This document shows, in pieces, positions 1 through 6,843 of a DNA stretch of 10,153 bases (positions within the stretch are counted from its first letter, which is position 1; each line of letters starts with the position of its first letter). The notes beneath the pieces were generated by a model. It did not search any database. It was not told the origin of the DNA and was given only the letters and a program-made list of their open reading frames with translations. The DNA comes from Deltaproteobacteria bacterium. Its GTDB lineage: Bacteria; Desulfobacterota; Desulfobacteria; Desulfobacterales; SG8-13. A program made the translations under genes and the position numbers. The stretch spans positions 1-10,153 of the forward strand of contig JAHEIV010000072.1 of assembly GCA_024639205.1 (NCBI GenBank), written 5' to 3'.

Positions 1-1
1 G

Positions 2-76
2 AAGTACAACAAGGCGAATAAAACCAAGGCAGCACCGACTACCTGCACCAAGTGCCACCCCAAAAAGCAAAAATAG
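2..76 (+). CDS. C-terminal end of a c-type (cytochrome c3-like) multiheme cytochrome, partial
   Basis: Only the last 24 codons are in the window, ending in TAG at 74-76. The tail is lysine-rich and contains one complete c-type heme-binding motif, CTKCH (CxxCH), six residues before the end. A terminal CxxCH followed by a short Lys-rich tail is typical of small periplasmic tetraheme cytochromes c3 and related multiheme cytochromes of sulfate reducers, which carry electrons from periplasmic hydrogenases or formate dehydrogenases to membrane complexes. That family assignment is inferred, because only one heme site is visible and the number of hemes, the signal peptide and the start lie outside the window. 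The gene converges with the methyltransferase and has its own terminator directly downstream. Confidence 0.6.
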   Translation, partial: KYNKANKTKAAPTTCTKCHPKKQK

Positions 77-102
77 ACTGAGCGATCATCAACGAAGCGA
101 TG

Positions 103-131
103 GCGGACGTCGACAGGCGTCCGCTTTTTTT
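103..131 (+). terminator. Intrinsic terminator of the cytochrome gene
   Basis: A perfect 7-bp GC-rich stem (GCGGACG at 103-109 with CGTCCGC at 118-124) encloses an 8-nt loop and is followed at once by seven T residues (125-131). It lies 26 nt after the cytochrome stop codon. On the minus strand the stem has no T tract after it, so it should not serve the convergent methyltransferase operon well. Confidence 0.85.
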
Positions 132-163
132 GGATCCGTGCGTTCTGTCCGCGTTTTAGGAGA

Positions 164-1102
164 TCACCAAATTCCGTGCTCCGGGAAACTGGCGAGCACC
201 GGGCACGAAACCGAATCTGCCCGGACTACCGGCTGCCGGGGTTCGGTCTGTCTTTCACACACGACCGCACCCCATCCTTTTTCCTTGGCTACCCACACCG
301 ATGGGCAGTCATGGACCCGATAAGCATCCATCAGGCCATCAATTTCTTCGACCCGGATTCCGGAAAGCACCAGTCGGCCCCGGGGTTTGGCCAGCTGAAC
401 GATCGGTGAGGCCAGGCGAAGCAGTGTAGGCAATCGCAAATTCGCAATGATAATATCAAACCGACCAGTTGGTTTTATTTTTTGCAGGGGGTCTTCCGAT
501 ACCCGAATGTTGTCAGTCAGCCGGTTAAGATCAATGTTTTGTCGGGCTTCGAACCGCGCGCAGGCATCCGTGTCGATTCCCACACCCCGACCGGCGCCCA
601 GCTTAACCGCCGCGATAACCAGCACGCCCGACCCGGTGCCGATATCCAGCACCAACGACCGATCCGGGCCAGCGGCCGATGAAAGACTCCCCAGGGCCTG
701 ATCGATGCCTCGAATCGCCAGCCGGGTGGTGGGATGCCGCCCGCTGCCGAAAGACGCCCCCGGTGCAATTCTTACCGCCACTGTTACCGGATCGGTTTCC
801 CCATCCGCTTGCTCGGGTTGATCGGCCGGAACCAGCACCACTCGTTTTCCCACCCGAACCGGCTTGCGATAGGAAGGCTCCAGAAAACTGCATCCGTGCT
901 CGTACGTATAGACCAGTTCTCCGGTCCCCAGCAGATAGCGGATCACAGCGCGAACCCGCCGGCGGCTCAAACCAAAGTGATTTGCCAGCAGTCGTTCGAC
1001 CTCGGCCGATGGGATTCGATGGGAGGCTTCGGCAACGTGTGCGGCTGTGTAGCGCACCACGGCGTGCAGTTCTTGAGGCAGCTGTGAGAAATCCTCAGGC
1101 AT
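164..1102 (-). CDS. PrmA-like SAM-dependent methyltransferase with an extra N-terminal module, last gene of the dsr operon
   Basis: A 312-aa protein. The C-terminal two thirds look like the ribosomal protein L11 methyltransferase (PrmA) catalytic fold: an FGSGRHPTT loop (residues 118-126), the SAM-binding stretch DIGTGSGVL (153-161), an acidic residue after strand 2 in GIDTD (175-179), and IIIANL (217-222) where PrmA has its Asn-containing catalytic motif. The N-terminus differs from PrmA: residues 10-75 are helical and basic (GLSRRRVRAVIRYLL) and end in a beta-like hairpin, suggesting a winged-helix-like module. The ATG at 1102 is chosen because it follows the dsrN stop by 8 nt. The in-frame extension to 1300 would overlap dsrN by almost 200 nt and reads as low-complexity Arg/Gly/Pro. 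Close coupling to dsrN suggests a function linked to sulfite reduction, but the substrate is unknown. True L11 methylation is possible, though the altered N-terminus argues against it. Confidence 0.85.
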   Translation of the reverse strand: MPEDFSQLPQELHAVVRYTAAHVAEASHRIPSAEVERLLANHFGLSRRRVRAVIRYLLGTGELVYTYEHGCSFLEPSYRKPVRVGKRVVLVPADQPEQADGETDPVTVAVRIAPGASFGSGRHPTTRLAIRGIDQALGSLSSAAGPDRSLVLDIGTGSGVLVIAAVKLGAGRGVGIDTDACARFEARQNIDLNRLTDNIRVSEDPLQKIKPTGRFDIIIANLRLPTLLRLASPIVQLAKPRGRLVLSGIRVEEIDGLMDAYRVHDCPSVWVAKEKGWGAVVCERQTEPRQPVVRADSVSCPVLASFPEHGIW

Positions 1103-1110
1103 CCGGCTCT

Positions 1111-2535
1111 CTATGGCTTTTTCGCCCGGCGGCGGGCAACGGCATTGCGAACCACGGCCCGGGCCCACTCCGGGGTGCCCAGCGCGTGCAAGTGGGTGTA
1201 AGTGGCCAGAACGTTTTTGTATACGGCTCCGTCCCGTCCGTTTGCAATGCCGGCACCGCGCTCCATCGCAAACACCAGGTCGCTGTCCTTGCCACCCCAT
1301 TTCAGTACCCGGGAGTAGTGAAACTCGTGCCCGCGAACTTCGCTGCCAATCGGATAGTAAGGGTTTTTACGATCGACTCTCACAATGGTGTAGCCGTGTC
1401 CCTGGGGCTTTTTGGAAAAGCCGTAAACAATCGGCAACACACCGGCCATGGGGTAGGATTTTTCCCCCAGCACCAGCTGCTCTCCCAGGTACATCAACCC
1501 GCCGCACTCGGCATAGATGGGCAGCCCATCGTCCGCCAGCGTTTTCAAGGCATTTTTAAACCGCTCGTTGCCGGCCAGCTGTTCGGCGTGTGTTTCCGGA
1601 AAACCGCCGCCAATGTAAATGGCATCCACAGCCGGAATTTTTTCGGTTTCCAGGGGACTGAAAAATACGATCTTGGCTCCGGCAGCTTCCAACGCCTCCA
1701 AGTTTTCTGGATAATAAAACTGAAACGCCGCATCGCGAATCACACCGATAATCGTCGGTTCGGCATCGGTTGGAGGCTCCGTGTCCCGGATGGCAGCCGG
1801 CGCATGCGACTGCCCGGATGCGGGCAAAGCAGGGGCTCCGTCTGCCGCGGCGGCAAGGGCCGCCAAATCGACGTGGCCTTCGATCACATCGGCAATCGCG
1901 GAAACGGCATTCTGCGCCCACCGGTGCTCGGGAGTGGGCACCAGCCCCATGTGCCGCTCGGGAAAATCCTGCCTGCCGAGCTTGGGAATCGCGCCGAAAA
2001 CCGATATCCCGCAGTGGGTTTCGATGCTCCGCCGCAAGATGCTTTCGTGGCGTGCACCGGCAACCCGGTTCAAAACAACGCCCCCCAGATGCACTTCGGC
2101 ATCGAACTGCTGGCAGCCGGCAATCACCGCTGCCATGGTGCGAGTGGTCTTGGTGGCATCCACGCAAAGCAACACCGGAGCCTGCAGCAGCTTGGCCAGT
2201 TCGGCCGTACTGGTGCTGCCTTCCAGGTCGATACCGTCATACAGGCCGCGGTTGCCCTCGATTACGGCGATGCCGTCCGAAGATGACCGAAAAAGAAAAG
2301 ACGCCCGCACGTCCGCGGGCGGGACCATGTAGGTGTCCAGATTGTAGCAGGGCCGGCCGGCCGCCATGGCGAGCCAGCCGGCATCAATATAATCCGGACC
2401 TTTTTTGAAAGGAAAAACGGCCCTGTCTTTTCGGAGCAGTGCCGCAATGATACCGACGGAAAGGATGGTCTTTCCCGAACCGCCCCGCAGGGCTGATATC
2501 AACAGGCGGGGAAAATCCAGACCATCCTGCAACAT
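1111..2535 (-). CDS. dsrN: DsrN, cobyrinate a,c-diamide synthase-like siroheme amidase
   Basis: A 474-aa CbiA/CobB-family glutamine-dependent amidotransferase. The N-terminal ATPase domain has a P-loop (GGSGKT, 18-23), the family segment KKGPDYIDAGWL (44-55) and IEGNRGLYDG (92-101). An Ala/Pro-rich linker (about 225-260) leads to a class I glutaminase-like domain with the nucleophile Cys344 in AECGGLMYLG, the GGGFPE motif (309-314), RGHEFHYSR (401-409) and a C-terminal THLHALG (447-453). CbiA/CobB uses ATP and glutamine to amidate carboxylates of cobyrinic acid. In dsr operons this homologue (DsrN) is thought to amidate siroheme for DsrAB. Length fits the family. The ATG at 2535 follows dsrD by 53 nt, and I see no strong Shine-Dalgarno before it, so translation may be weaker than that of dsrA or dsrB. 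A true cobalamin-pathway role cannot be excluded, but the neighbours favour siroheme. Confidence 0.93.
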   Translation of the reverse strand: MLQDGLDFPRLLISALRGGSGKTILSVGIIAALLRKDRAVFPFKKGPDYIDAGWLAMAAGRPCYNLDTYMVPPADVRASFLFRSSSDGIAVIEGNRGLYDGIDLEGSTSTAELAKLLQAPVLLCVDATKTTRTMAAVIAGCQQFDAEVHLGGVVLNRVAGARHESILRRSIETHCGISVFGAIPKLGRQDFPERHMGLVPTPEHRWAQNAVSAIADVIEGHVDLAALAAAADGAPALPASGQSHAPAAIRDTEPPTDAEPTIIGVIRDAAFQFYYPENLEALEAAGAKIVFFSPLETEKIPAVDAIYIGGGFPETHAEQLAGNERFKNALKTLADDGLPIYAECGGLMYLGEQLVLGEKSYPMAGVLPIVYGFSKKPQGHGYTIVRVDRKNPYYPIGSEVRGHEFHYSRVLKWGGKDSDLVFAMERGAGIANGRDGAVYKNVLATYTHLHALGTPEWARAVVRNAVARRRAKKP

Positions 2536-2588
2536 CGGTGAAACCGTCTATTGTTCGCAGCTGTTGTTTGTGAATAACGATCGACAGC

Positions 2589-2828
2589 TTATTCTTCGTG
2601 TTCGGCCGCAGCTTGTTTGCCGGTGCCGGACAACCCGTAAAGCGAGGTGCTGCCGCTGGACCAGTATTCCAGCACCTGTTCCTGCACCATCCGGTTGATC
2701 AGCTTTTTGGCATCCCGGGGCTTGGACTCCAGGATTTTGGCCAAGTCGTTGAAATAGAACTTCGACTTGGTCTTCTGCTTTTTCAGCAGCGCTGCAACCA
2801 GTTTCTCTTTTGCCTCTTCGTATTCCAT
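2589..2828 (-). CDS. dsrD: DsrD, small winged-helix activator of dissimilatory sulfite reductase
   Basis: A 79-aa basic protein beginning MEYEEAKEKLVAALL, with the family-typical SKFYFNDLAKIL segment, EYWSSGSTSLYGL near the C-terminus and a GKQAAAE tail. This matches DsrD in length (about 78 aa) and in these signature stretches. DsrD is a cytoplasmic winged-helix protein. It was long suspected to bind DNA and is now reported to stimulate DsrAB activity. The start is set at the ATG at 2828, because GAGG lies at 2835-2838 with a 6-nt spacer. A TTG two codons upstream would touch that ribosome-binding site and is unlikely. The gene sits between dsrB and dsrN and follows a strong hairpin in the dsrB-dsrD gap. 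Confidence 0.95.
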   Translation of the reverse strand: MEYEEAKEKLVAALLKKQKTKSKFYFNDLAKILESKPRDAKKLINRMVQEQVLEYWSSGSTSLYGLSGTGKQAAAEHEE

Positions 2829-2851
2829 GTGCAACCTCTTTTCTCATATAC

Positions 2852-2884
2852 GGGAGGACATGCCGCCGTCCGGCATGTCCTCTC
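2852..2884 (-). promoter_or_regulatory. Very stable hairpin between dsrB and dsrD
   Basis: Positions 2852-2865 pair with 2871-2884 to give a 14-bp stem (one G-U pair) with a 5-nt loop. The core arms are GAGGACATGCC and GGCATGTCCTC. It lies 16 nt after the dsrB stop and 23 nt before the dsrD ribosome-binding site. On the transcribed (minus) strand it is followed by CCGTATATGAG, with no U tract, so it is not a canonical intrinsic terminator. A role as an RNA stability or processing element, or as a partial attenuator that keeps dsrAB mRNA above dsrDN mRNA, is inferred. Confidence 0.75.
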
Positions 2885-2900
2885 TCTCCGGTTTTGATCA

Positions 2901-4046
2901 CTAAAACTTGAACTGCGAGGTCTGGCGCCACGTGAAGTAGGCCGGATCGCGAAAGTCGTCGATCAGATGATGGGTGAAGTCCAGTTCGCATTTCTCGAAA
3001 AAGCGCTCCCATCCGATCCGCTCGGCCCATTCCCCGAGCCGTTCGTATTTACGGGCATCGGCAGCGTAGGCTTCCACGATCTGCCGGATAGCCTTGCAGG
3101 TCGATCCCCAGCGCGGCGCTTCGTTGGGCAGAAAGGCCACAACGACCTTGGAGAACTTGGGTGCGCTGATCCGGTTGGAAACCTTGCCGCCTGCCATGAT
3201 CACGATGCCGTCGCCTTCCTTGTCGGCCAGCGGCATGGCCGGGCACATCGTGTAGCAGTTGCCGCAGAACATGCAGCGCTCGTTTTTCACCGCCACCGAG
3301 TTGACCTTCGCACCCTCGAAGTCGACCTTCGCCGGTTTGATGGCCGCCGTCGGGCAGGCGGCGATGGCCAGCGGGATCTCGCACATCTTGTCCAGATACT
3401 CGTGATCGAGCATCGGTGGTTTGCGATGGTATCCCAAAATGGCGATATCCGAGCAGTGAACCGCCCCGCACATGTTCAGGCAACAGGCCAGGGAGATCCG
3501 CAGCTTGGCCGGCATGCTGTGCTGCTGGAAATGTTCGAACATGTCGTCCATCACGGCTTTGACCGGGCCGGAAGCGTCGGTGGCCGGGGTGTGGCAGTGG
3601 ATCCACCCCTGGGTGTGAACGATGTTGGTGATGGACGTACCGGTGCCGCCCACCGGGAACTTGAAGCTGCCGCCGGCAAATTTGCGGCTTTCCAGATCGT
3701 CGACCAGCGGCTGGACCTTGGCCTCCTCGTCCACCATGAATTCGATGTTGTTGCGGGTGGTAAAACGAAGGTGTCCGTCGCAATGCTTGTCGGCGATCTC
3801 GCAGATTTCCCGAATATGGATGGTGGTCATCAGGCGGGCACCGCCGGCGCGAACGGTAAACACCTTGTCGCCGGACTCGGCCACGTGCACCAGCACACCG
3901 GGTTTGAGGACTTCGTGATACAGCCATTTACCCTTGTTGGCAGCGATCACCGGAGGGTAAAAATCGTCGTATTTGCGCGGGCCGATGTCGGTGATCCGGT
4001 CTTTCATCGGCTGTTTCGGATCGTATCCTGAAGAAATAAATGCCAT
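2901..4046 (-). CDS. dsrB: DsrB, dissimilatory sulfite reductase beta subunit
   Basis: A 381-aa protein, the usual DsrB length. With DsrA it forms the cytoplasmic alpha2beta2 siroheme enzyme that reduces sulfite and passes sulfur to DsrC as a trisulfide. The catalytic siroheme-[4Fe-4S] ligands are present as Cys151 (WIHCHTP) and Cys188, Cys189 and Cys193 (ACCLNMC). A ferredoxin insert follows, with CPTAAIKP (Cys231) and CMFCGNCYTMCP (Cys258, 261, 264, 268). In characterised DsrAB the DsrB-coordinated siroheme is the active one, and no ligand is missing here. The start is secure: AGGAGG (overlapping the dsrA stop codon) lies 8 nt before the ATG at 4046. The gene begins 12 nt after dsrA, so the two are probably translationally coupled, which suits equimolar subunits. 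Confidence 0.99.
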   Translation of the reverse strand: MAFISSGYDPKQPMKDRITDIGPRKYDDFYPPVIAANKGKWLYHEVLKPGVLVHVAESGDKVFTVRAGGARLMTTIHIREICEIADKHCDGHLRFTTRNNIEFMVDEEAKVQPLVDDLESRKFAGGSFKFPVGGTGTSITNIVHTQGWIHCHTPATDASGPVKAVMDDMFEHFQQHSMPAKLRISLACCLNMCGAVHCSDIAILGYHRKPPMLDHEYLDKMCEIPLAIAACPTAAIKPAKVDFEGAKVNSVAVKNERCMFCGNCYTMCPAMPLADKEGDGIVIMAGGKVSNRISAPKFSKVVVAFLPNEAPRWGSTCKAIRQIVEAYAADARKYERLGEWAERIGWERFFEKCELDFTHHLIDDFRDPAYFTWRQTSQFKF

Positions 4047-4058
4047 GGTATGCCCCTC

Positions 4059-5375
4059 CTATCTCCGATGGTCTTTTCGGTATTCGTTGATATCGCGATC
4101 CCAGCCGCCGTCCACCTCGTCTTCCTTCCAGAAAATGTAGGGGTTGGAGCGCGGCTCCTGAACCATCCGCGGGTCGGGTTGCAGTCCGGTCACCTCGAGC
4201 AGTTTCTGCAGGCCCTGGCGCTTCATCAACTCGCCGAGCCGCTCGCGGTTTTTGCCCTCTTCCATCCACCAATCCCAGATCGGTTCGATCACGGTTTCCT
4301 TGATTTCGGTGTACGGAGGTTCGGCCTTGATAAACGGAACGATCAGGGTGCCCATCTGAGCGCCGTCCAGGATGGGGGCCTTGGCACCGGCCAGGATGCT
4401 GACGCCTCGATCGTCACCGATGCGCAGGGCGCGCGGCATCACGTTGATGCAGTGCATGCAGCGGTTGCACTCCTTGTCTTCGATCTTCAGCTCTTTGCCG
4501 TCCATCCACATGCACTCGGTGGGACAAAGGTCGATGACTTCCTTCTGGATGTCGAATTTACCCCAGTCGCGTCCGCTGTGGTCGTTGCCGTTGGGGGCGA
4601 TCTCACCGCCGATGTACGCCTGAACGGCTTTCTGGTCGATCTTGATGTCGTCGCGCCAGGTGCCGATAAAAGAAAAGTCGGCCCGGGCGATGGATGCCAC
4701 GCAGCAGTTGGGGCAGCCGTCGAACTTGAACTTGAACTTGTAAGGAAAGGCCGGTCGGTGAAGCTCATCCTGGTATTCCTGGGTGAGGTCGTAGCACATT
4801 CCCTGGGTGTCGTAACAGGCATATTCGCAGCGGGCCTGGCCGATACAGTCGGCAGGTGTCCGCAGGTTGGATCCGGAACCGCCCAGGTCCTGATTATACT
4901 TGTGGGTCAGCTCGTAGAATATCTCTTCCAGCTGGGGCGTGGTGGTGCCCAGGAAGATGATGTCCCCGGTTGAACCGTGCATGTTGGTGATGCCGCTACC
5001 CCGAAAATCCCACAGGTCGCAAAGGTTCTTCAGGTATTCGGTCGTGTAGAACTTGCCGCCCGGCTGGTTGATGCGCATGGTGTGAAAGTGAGCGACGCCC
5101 GAAAATTCCTCCGGCTGATCACAGTAGCGACCGATCACGCCGCCGCCGTACCCGAAAACACCGACGATGCCGCCGTGTTTCCAGTGGGTCCGCCCGTGCT
5201 TGTAGGACAACTCCAGAATGCCCAGTAGGTCTTCCGCCACGTCCGACGGAATCTGGAACTCAACGCCCTCTTTGTTCTGAGCACGTTTTTCGGCCAGCTG
5301 CTTCAGGTCGGACACAAAACTCGGCCACGGCCCGGACTCTAACTGGTCCAACATAGGGGTTGGGTGTTTTGCCAT
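4059..5375 (-). CDS. dsrA: DsrA, dissimilatory sulfite reductase alpha subunit
   Basis: A 438-aa protein, the usual DsrA length. It is the alpha subunit of the sulfite-reducing siroheme/[4Fe-4S] enzyme in the last step of sulfate respiration. Cluster ligands are Cys177 and Cys183 (ADCIGQARC) and Cys221 and Cys225 (GCPNCC). The ferredoxin domain ligands are Cys284 (CPTECMW) and Cys303, 306 and 309 (CNRCMHC), followed by the NVMP seen in DsrA of sulfate reducers. GRTHWKHGGIVGVFGYGGGV (61-80) and the SGSNLRTPADC region are also family-typical. The start at 5375 is supported by GGAGG 8 nt upstream. It is first in the operon, behind a leader of about 155 nt. DsrD in the same operon points to the reductive type; this is not a sulfur oxidiser's dsr set as far as the window shows. 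Confidence 0.99.
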   Translation of the reverse strand: MAKHPTPMLDQLESGPWPSFVSDLKQLAEKRAQNKEGVEFQIPSDVAEDLLGILELSYKHGRTHWKHGGIVGVFGYGGGVIGRYCDQPEEFSGVAHFHTMRINQPGGKFYTTEYLKNLCDLWDFRGSGITNMHGSTGDIIFLGTTTPQLEEIFYELTHKYNQDLGGSGSNLRTPADCIGQARCEYACYDTQGMCYDLTQEYQDELHRPAFPYKFKFKFDGCPNCCVASIARADFSFIGTWRDDIKIDQKAVQAYIGGEIAPNGNDHSGRDWGKFDIQKEVIDLCPTECMWMDGKELKIEDKECNRCMHCINVMPRALRIGDDRGVSILAGAKAPILDGAQMGTLIVPFIKAEPPYTEIKETVIEPIWDWWMEEGKNRERLGELMKRQGLQKLLEVTGLQPDPRMVQEPRSNPYIFWKEDEVDGGWDRDINEYRKDHRR

Positions 5376-5565
5376 CTTTTTACCTCCATTTTCATGTAGA
5401 ATTTACAATACCGGCTATAACGAAAACGTTTCCGCCCCAGCGGGCGATCCGATTCACCTCCTCTCAGGATCTTGATTTCTTTACGTTTCTTTCCGATTAT
5501 ATACAAACTTGAGACGAAGTCGCATGCAAAGCGCAGATATAAAATTATTCTTATTTCTTGTCAAT
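5376..5565 (-). promoter_or_regulatory. dsr operon promoter and leader region
   Basis: On the minus strand, TTGACA (5559-5564) is separated by 17 nt from TATATC (5536-5541), a good sigma70-type promoter for dsrA. A second possible -10, TATAAT (5496-5501), lacks a clear -35. Transcription from the first would give a leader of about 155 nt. The leader contains an extended Shine-Dalgarno-like stretch (GAGAGGAGGTGA on the minus strand, 5454-5465) with no start codon at normal spacing, a 5-bp GC hairpin (5433-5446), a near-palindrome centred on AAACGTTT (5424-5431), and the true dsrA ribosome-binding site GGAGG. Promoter positions are predictions from sequence alone. Confidence 0.6.
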
Positions 5566-5592
5566 AAAAATCGTGGGACAACGACGGTCCCA
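5566..5592 (-). terminator. Intrinsic terminator after the gene upstream of dsrA
   Basis: On the minus strand a 6-bp stem (TGGGAC with GTCCCA, 5574-5579 and 5587-5592) with a 7-nt loop is followed, three bases after the stem, by a run of five T residues (5566-5570). It starts at the base next to the TGA stop of the upstream gene and comes just before the predicted dsrA -35. It therefore separates the TPR/unknown unit from the dsr operon. The stem is short, so some read-through into dsrA is possible. Confidence 0.65.
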
Positions 5593-6816
5593 TCATATGG
5601 CAGCTCGAACGGTGCGGGCATGCGCTTGCAGGTGCCGCTGGACCAGGTCCGACGCTGCACCGGCAGCAAAACGTTTGGCCGCCAGTGCGGCCAGCAGGCC
5701 TGTCAGCTCGCCTTCCGTCAAGGCCTTCAGGTAGGTGCGGAAATGACCGGGCAGCTCCTCGGGGATAAGATCGTGAGCGGCTTGAAGATCGAGGCCTTCA
5801 AAAAATCCGCTCAGGGTGGCCGGAACGGCCAGTTCTTCGGACCACAGCAGGTCGCCGGTCCCGCCGTCGCGATCGATACGCATCCGAACGGACATGTTCA
5901 GCAAAAACAACAGCAGGGCCTGAAAAACCGTCTCGATGTCTCGATCCAGCCCTGCGAAAAGCGGTCTGTATTCCCGGACCGTTACCAGTTTCAAATCGAT
6001 TTTCGGGCTCAGCCGTAAAATGAAATCGCCGGCGGCATGGTGCCAGGCTCCAACCTGCTCATAGGTCGCCAGATTACAATATGCGGTCAGAATCCGGGCT
6101 GCCTGACGATACACGGCCTCGGTCTGCTTGCGGGTAAGCTTGACGCCACCCCGGTAAGGGTCCCAGACGATCATTCGGACAGCCCCTCCGGTGGAGACCC
6201 GTTGGAGATGGAACTCGTGATAGTCTTGCATCCACTGACCGAGAAAAAGGATCCATTTTTTTTGACTGGAATCGGTGCGGACTTCCCCCAATTGGTGCAC
6301 GCGGGGAACAAATCGATAGGGATATTGTCGGGTTAATCGCTGTAAATTCTCAAAATCCGTTCCGATCAATGCCTTTCCCGTTGCCGCGAAAGCGGCATTG
6401 ACGACGAAATTCAGCTCTGTGCCGGCTGCGGCGGTCAGCACCCTGGCCGGATGGTAATACTGCCCGTGTTTTTCCAGATAGATGTCAACAAAATCCAGGT
6501 CGTCGGTAGATATGGACCGGCGGATTCGGCGGGATACTGCGTCTGCGAGTCGATGATGCGGCGATTCTTCTAAGAAGGCGCGCACGGCATTGAAGTAATC
6601 GCCGCGGGAGACGGTCGTTTTCTTATCGCGCTCGGCTTCACCGCCGGCGGATGCGCGGCTGGTCGGTAAGGAAACACCCCATGCCGCAGAGCCTCTTGCC
6701 ACAGCGGTGTTCCGGTCTTGCAGGAAGAATCTGAAAGTGGGCACCGTTGGTGTGCCTTTCAAACAGAGCGCCGCGGCCCGGCTATTGTTTGTGTATGGCG
6801 GCTTGCAGACAAGCAC
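5593..6816 (-). CDS. Unrecognised conserved-looking protein, possibly kinase-fold related
   Basis: The open frame is 407 aa from a GTG at 6816. I do not recognise the family with confidence. Residues from about 72 onward look like a real soluble domain with Trp/His/Tyr-rich motifs: YRFVPRVHQLGEV (167-179), ILFLGQWMQDYHEFHL (189-204), MIVWDP (215-220) and WHHAAGDFIL (258-267), then a helical C-terminal half with a hydrophobic stretch FQALLLFLLNMSV (298-310). The order RFVPRV, then LFLGQW, then HHAAGD vaguely recalls phosphotransferase-fold proteins, but no clear catalytic Asp/Asn set is visible. The first 70 residues look disordered, there is no ATG before residue 197, and the GTG at 6816 has no good ribosome-binding site. 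A GTG at 6744, preceded by AAAGG, would give 383 aa. It lies 27 nt after the TPR gene and is followed by a terminator. Confidence 0.75.
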   Translation of the reverse strand: MLVCKPPYTNNSRAAALCLKGTPTVPTFRFFLQDRNTAVARGSAAWGVSLPTSRASAGGEAERDKKTTVSRGDYFNAVRAFLEESPHHRLADAVSRRIRRSISTDDLDFVDIYLEKHGQYYHPARVLTAAAGTELNFVVNAAFAATGKALIGTDFENLQRLTRQYPYRFVPRVHQLGEVRTDSSQKKWILFLGQWMQDYHEFHLQRVSTGGAVRMIVWDPYRGGVKLTRKQTEAVYRQAARILTAYCNLATYEQVGAWHHAAGDFILRLSPKIDLKLVTVREYRPLFAGLDRDIETVFQALLLFLLNMSVRMRIDRDGGTGDLLWSEELAVPATLSGFFEGLDLQAAHDLIPEELPGHFRTYLKALTEGELTGLLAALAAKRFAAGAASDLVQRHLQAHARTVRAAI

Positions 6817-6843
6817 CCGGATTCAGGAACCAATCCGCCGGGC

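Noticed and set aside
103..131. Terminator acting in both directions for the methyltransferase operon
   Set aside because: On the minus strand no T tract follows the stem, so only the plus-strand role is supported.
1103..1300. N-terminal extension of the methyltransferase to a start at 1300
   Set aside because: It would overlap dsrN by almost 200 nt and encodes Arg/Gly/Pro-rich sequence. The ATG at 1102 fits the operon spacing.
679..2286. A 535-aa plus-strand open frame opposite the methyltransferase and dsrN
   Set aside because: It is antisense to two well-supported genes, has no recognisable domain and is a by-product of high GC and minus-strand codon use.
2558..2592. A 6-bp AGCTGT/ACAGCT inverted repeat near the dsrD stop
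   Set aside because: The stem is short with a loop of about 19 nt and overlaps coding sequence; it is easily expected by chance.
2829..2834. TTG start for dsrD two codons upstream
   Set aside because: It directly abuts the GAGG ribosome-binding site. The ATG at 2828 has a proper 6-nt spacer and matches known DsrD N-termini.
2967..4031. A 354-aa plus-strand open frame opposite dsrB
   Set aside because: Lies entirely antisense to dsrB, His/Val/Gly-rich without motifs. The dsrB frame on the other strand has all expected cofactor ligands.
4050..4973. A 307-aa plus-strand open frame opposite dsrA
   Set aside because: Antisense shadow of dsrA with no domain or plausible ribosome-binding site.
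5394..5459. A possible 21-codon GTG-initiated leader peptide in the dsrA leader
   Set aside because: The GTG is part of the Shine-Dalgarno-like sequence itself, leaving no usable spacing, and the peptide shows no run of regulatory codons.
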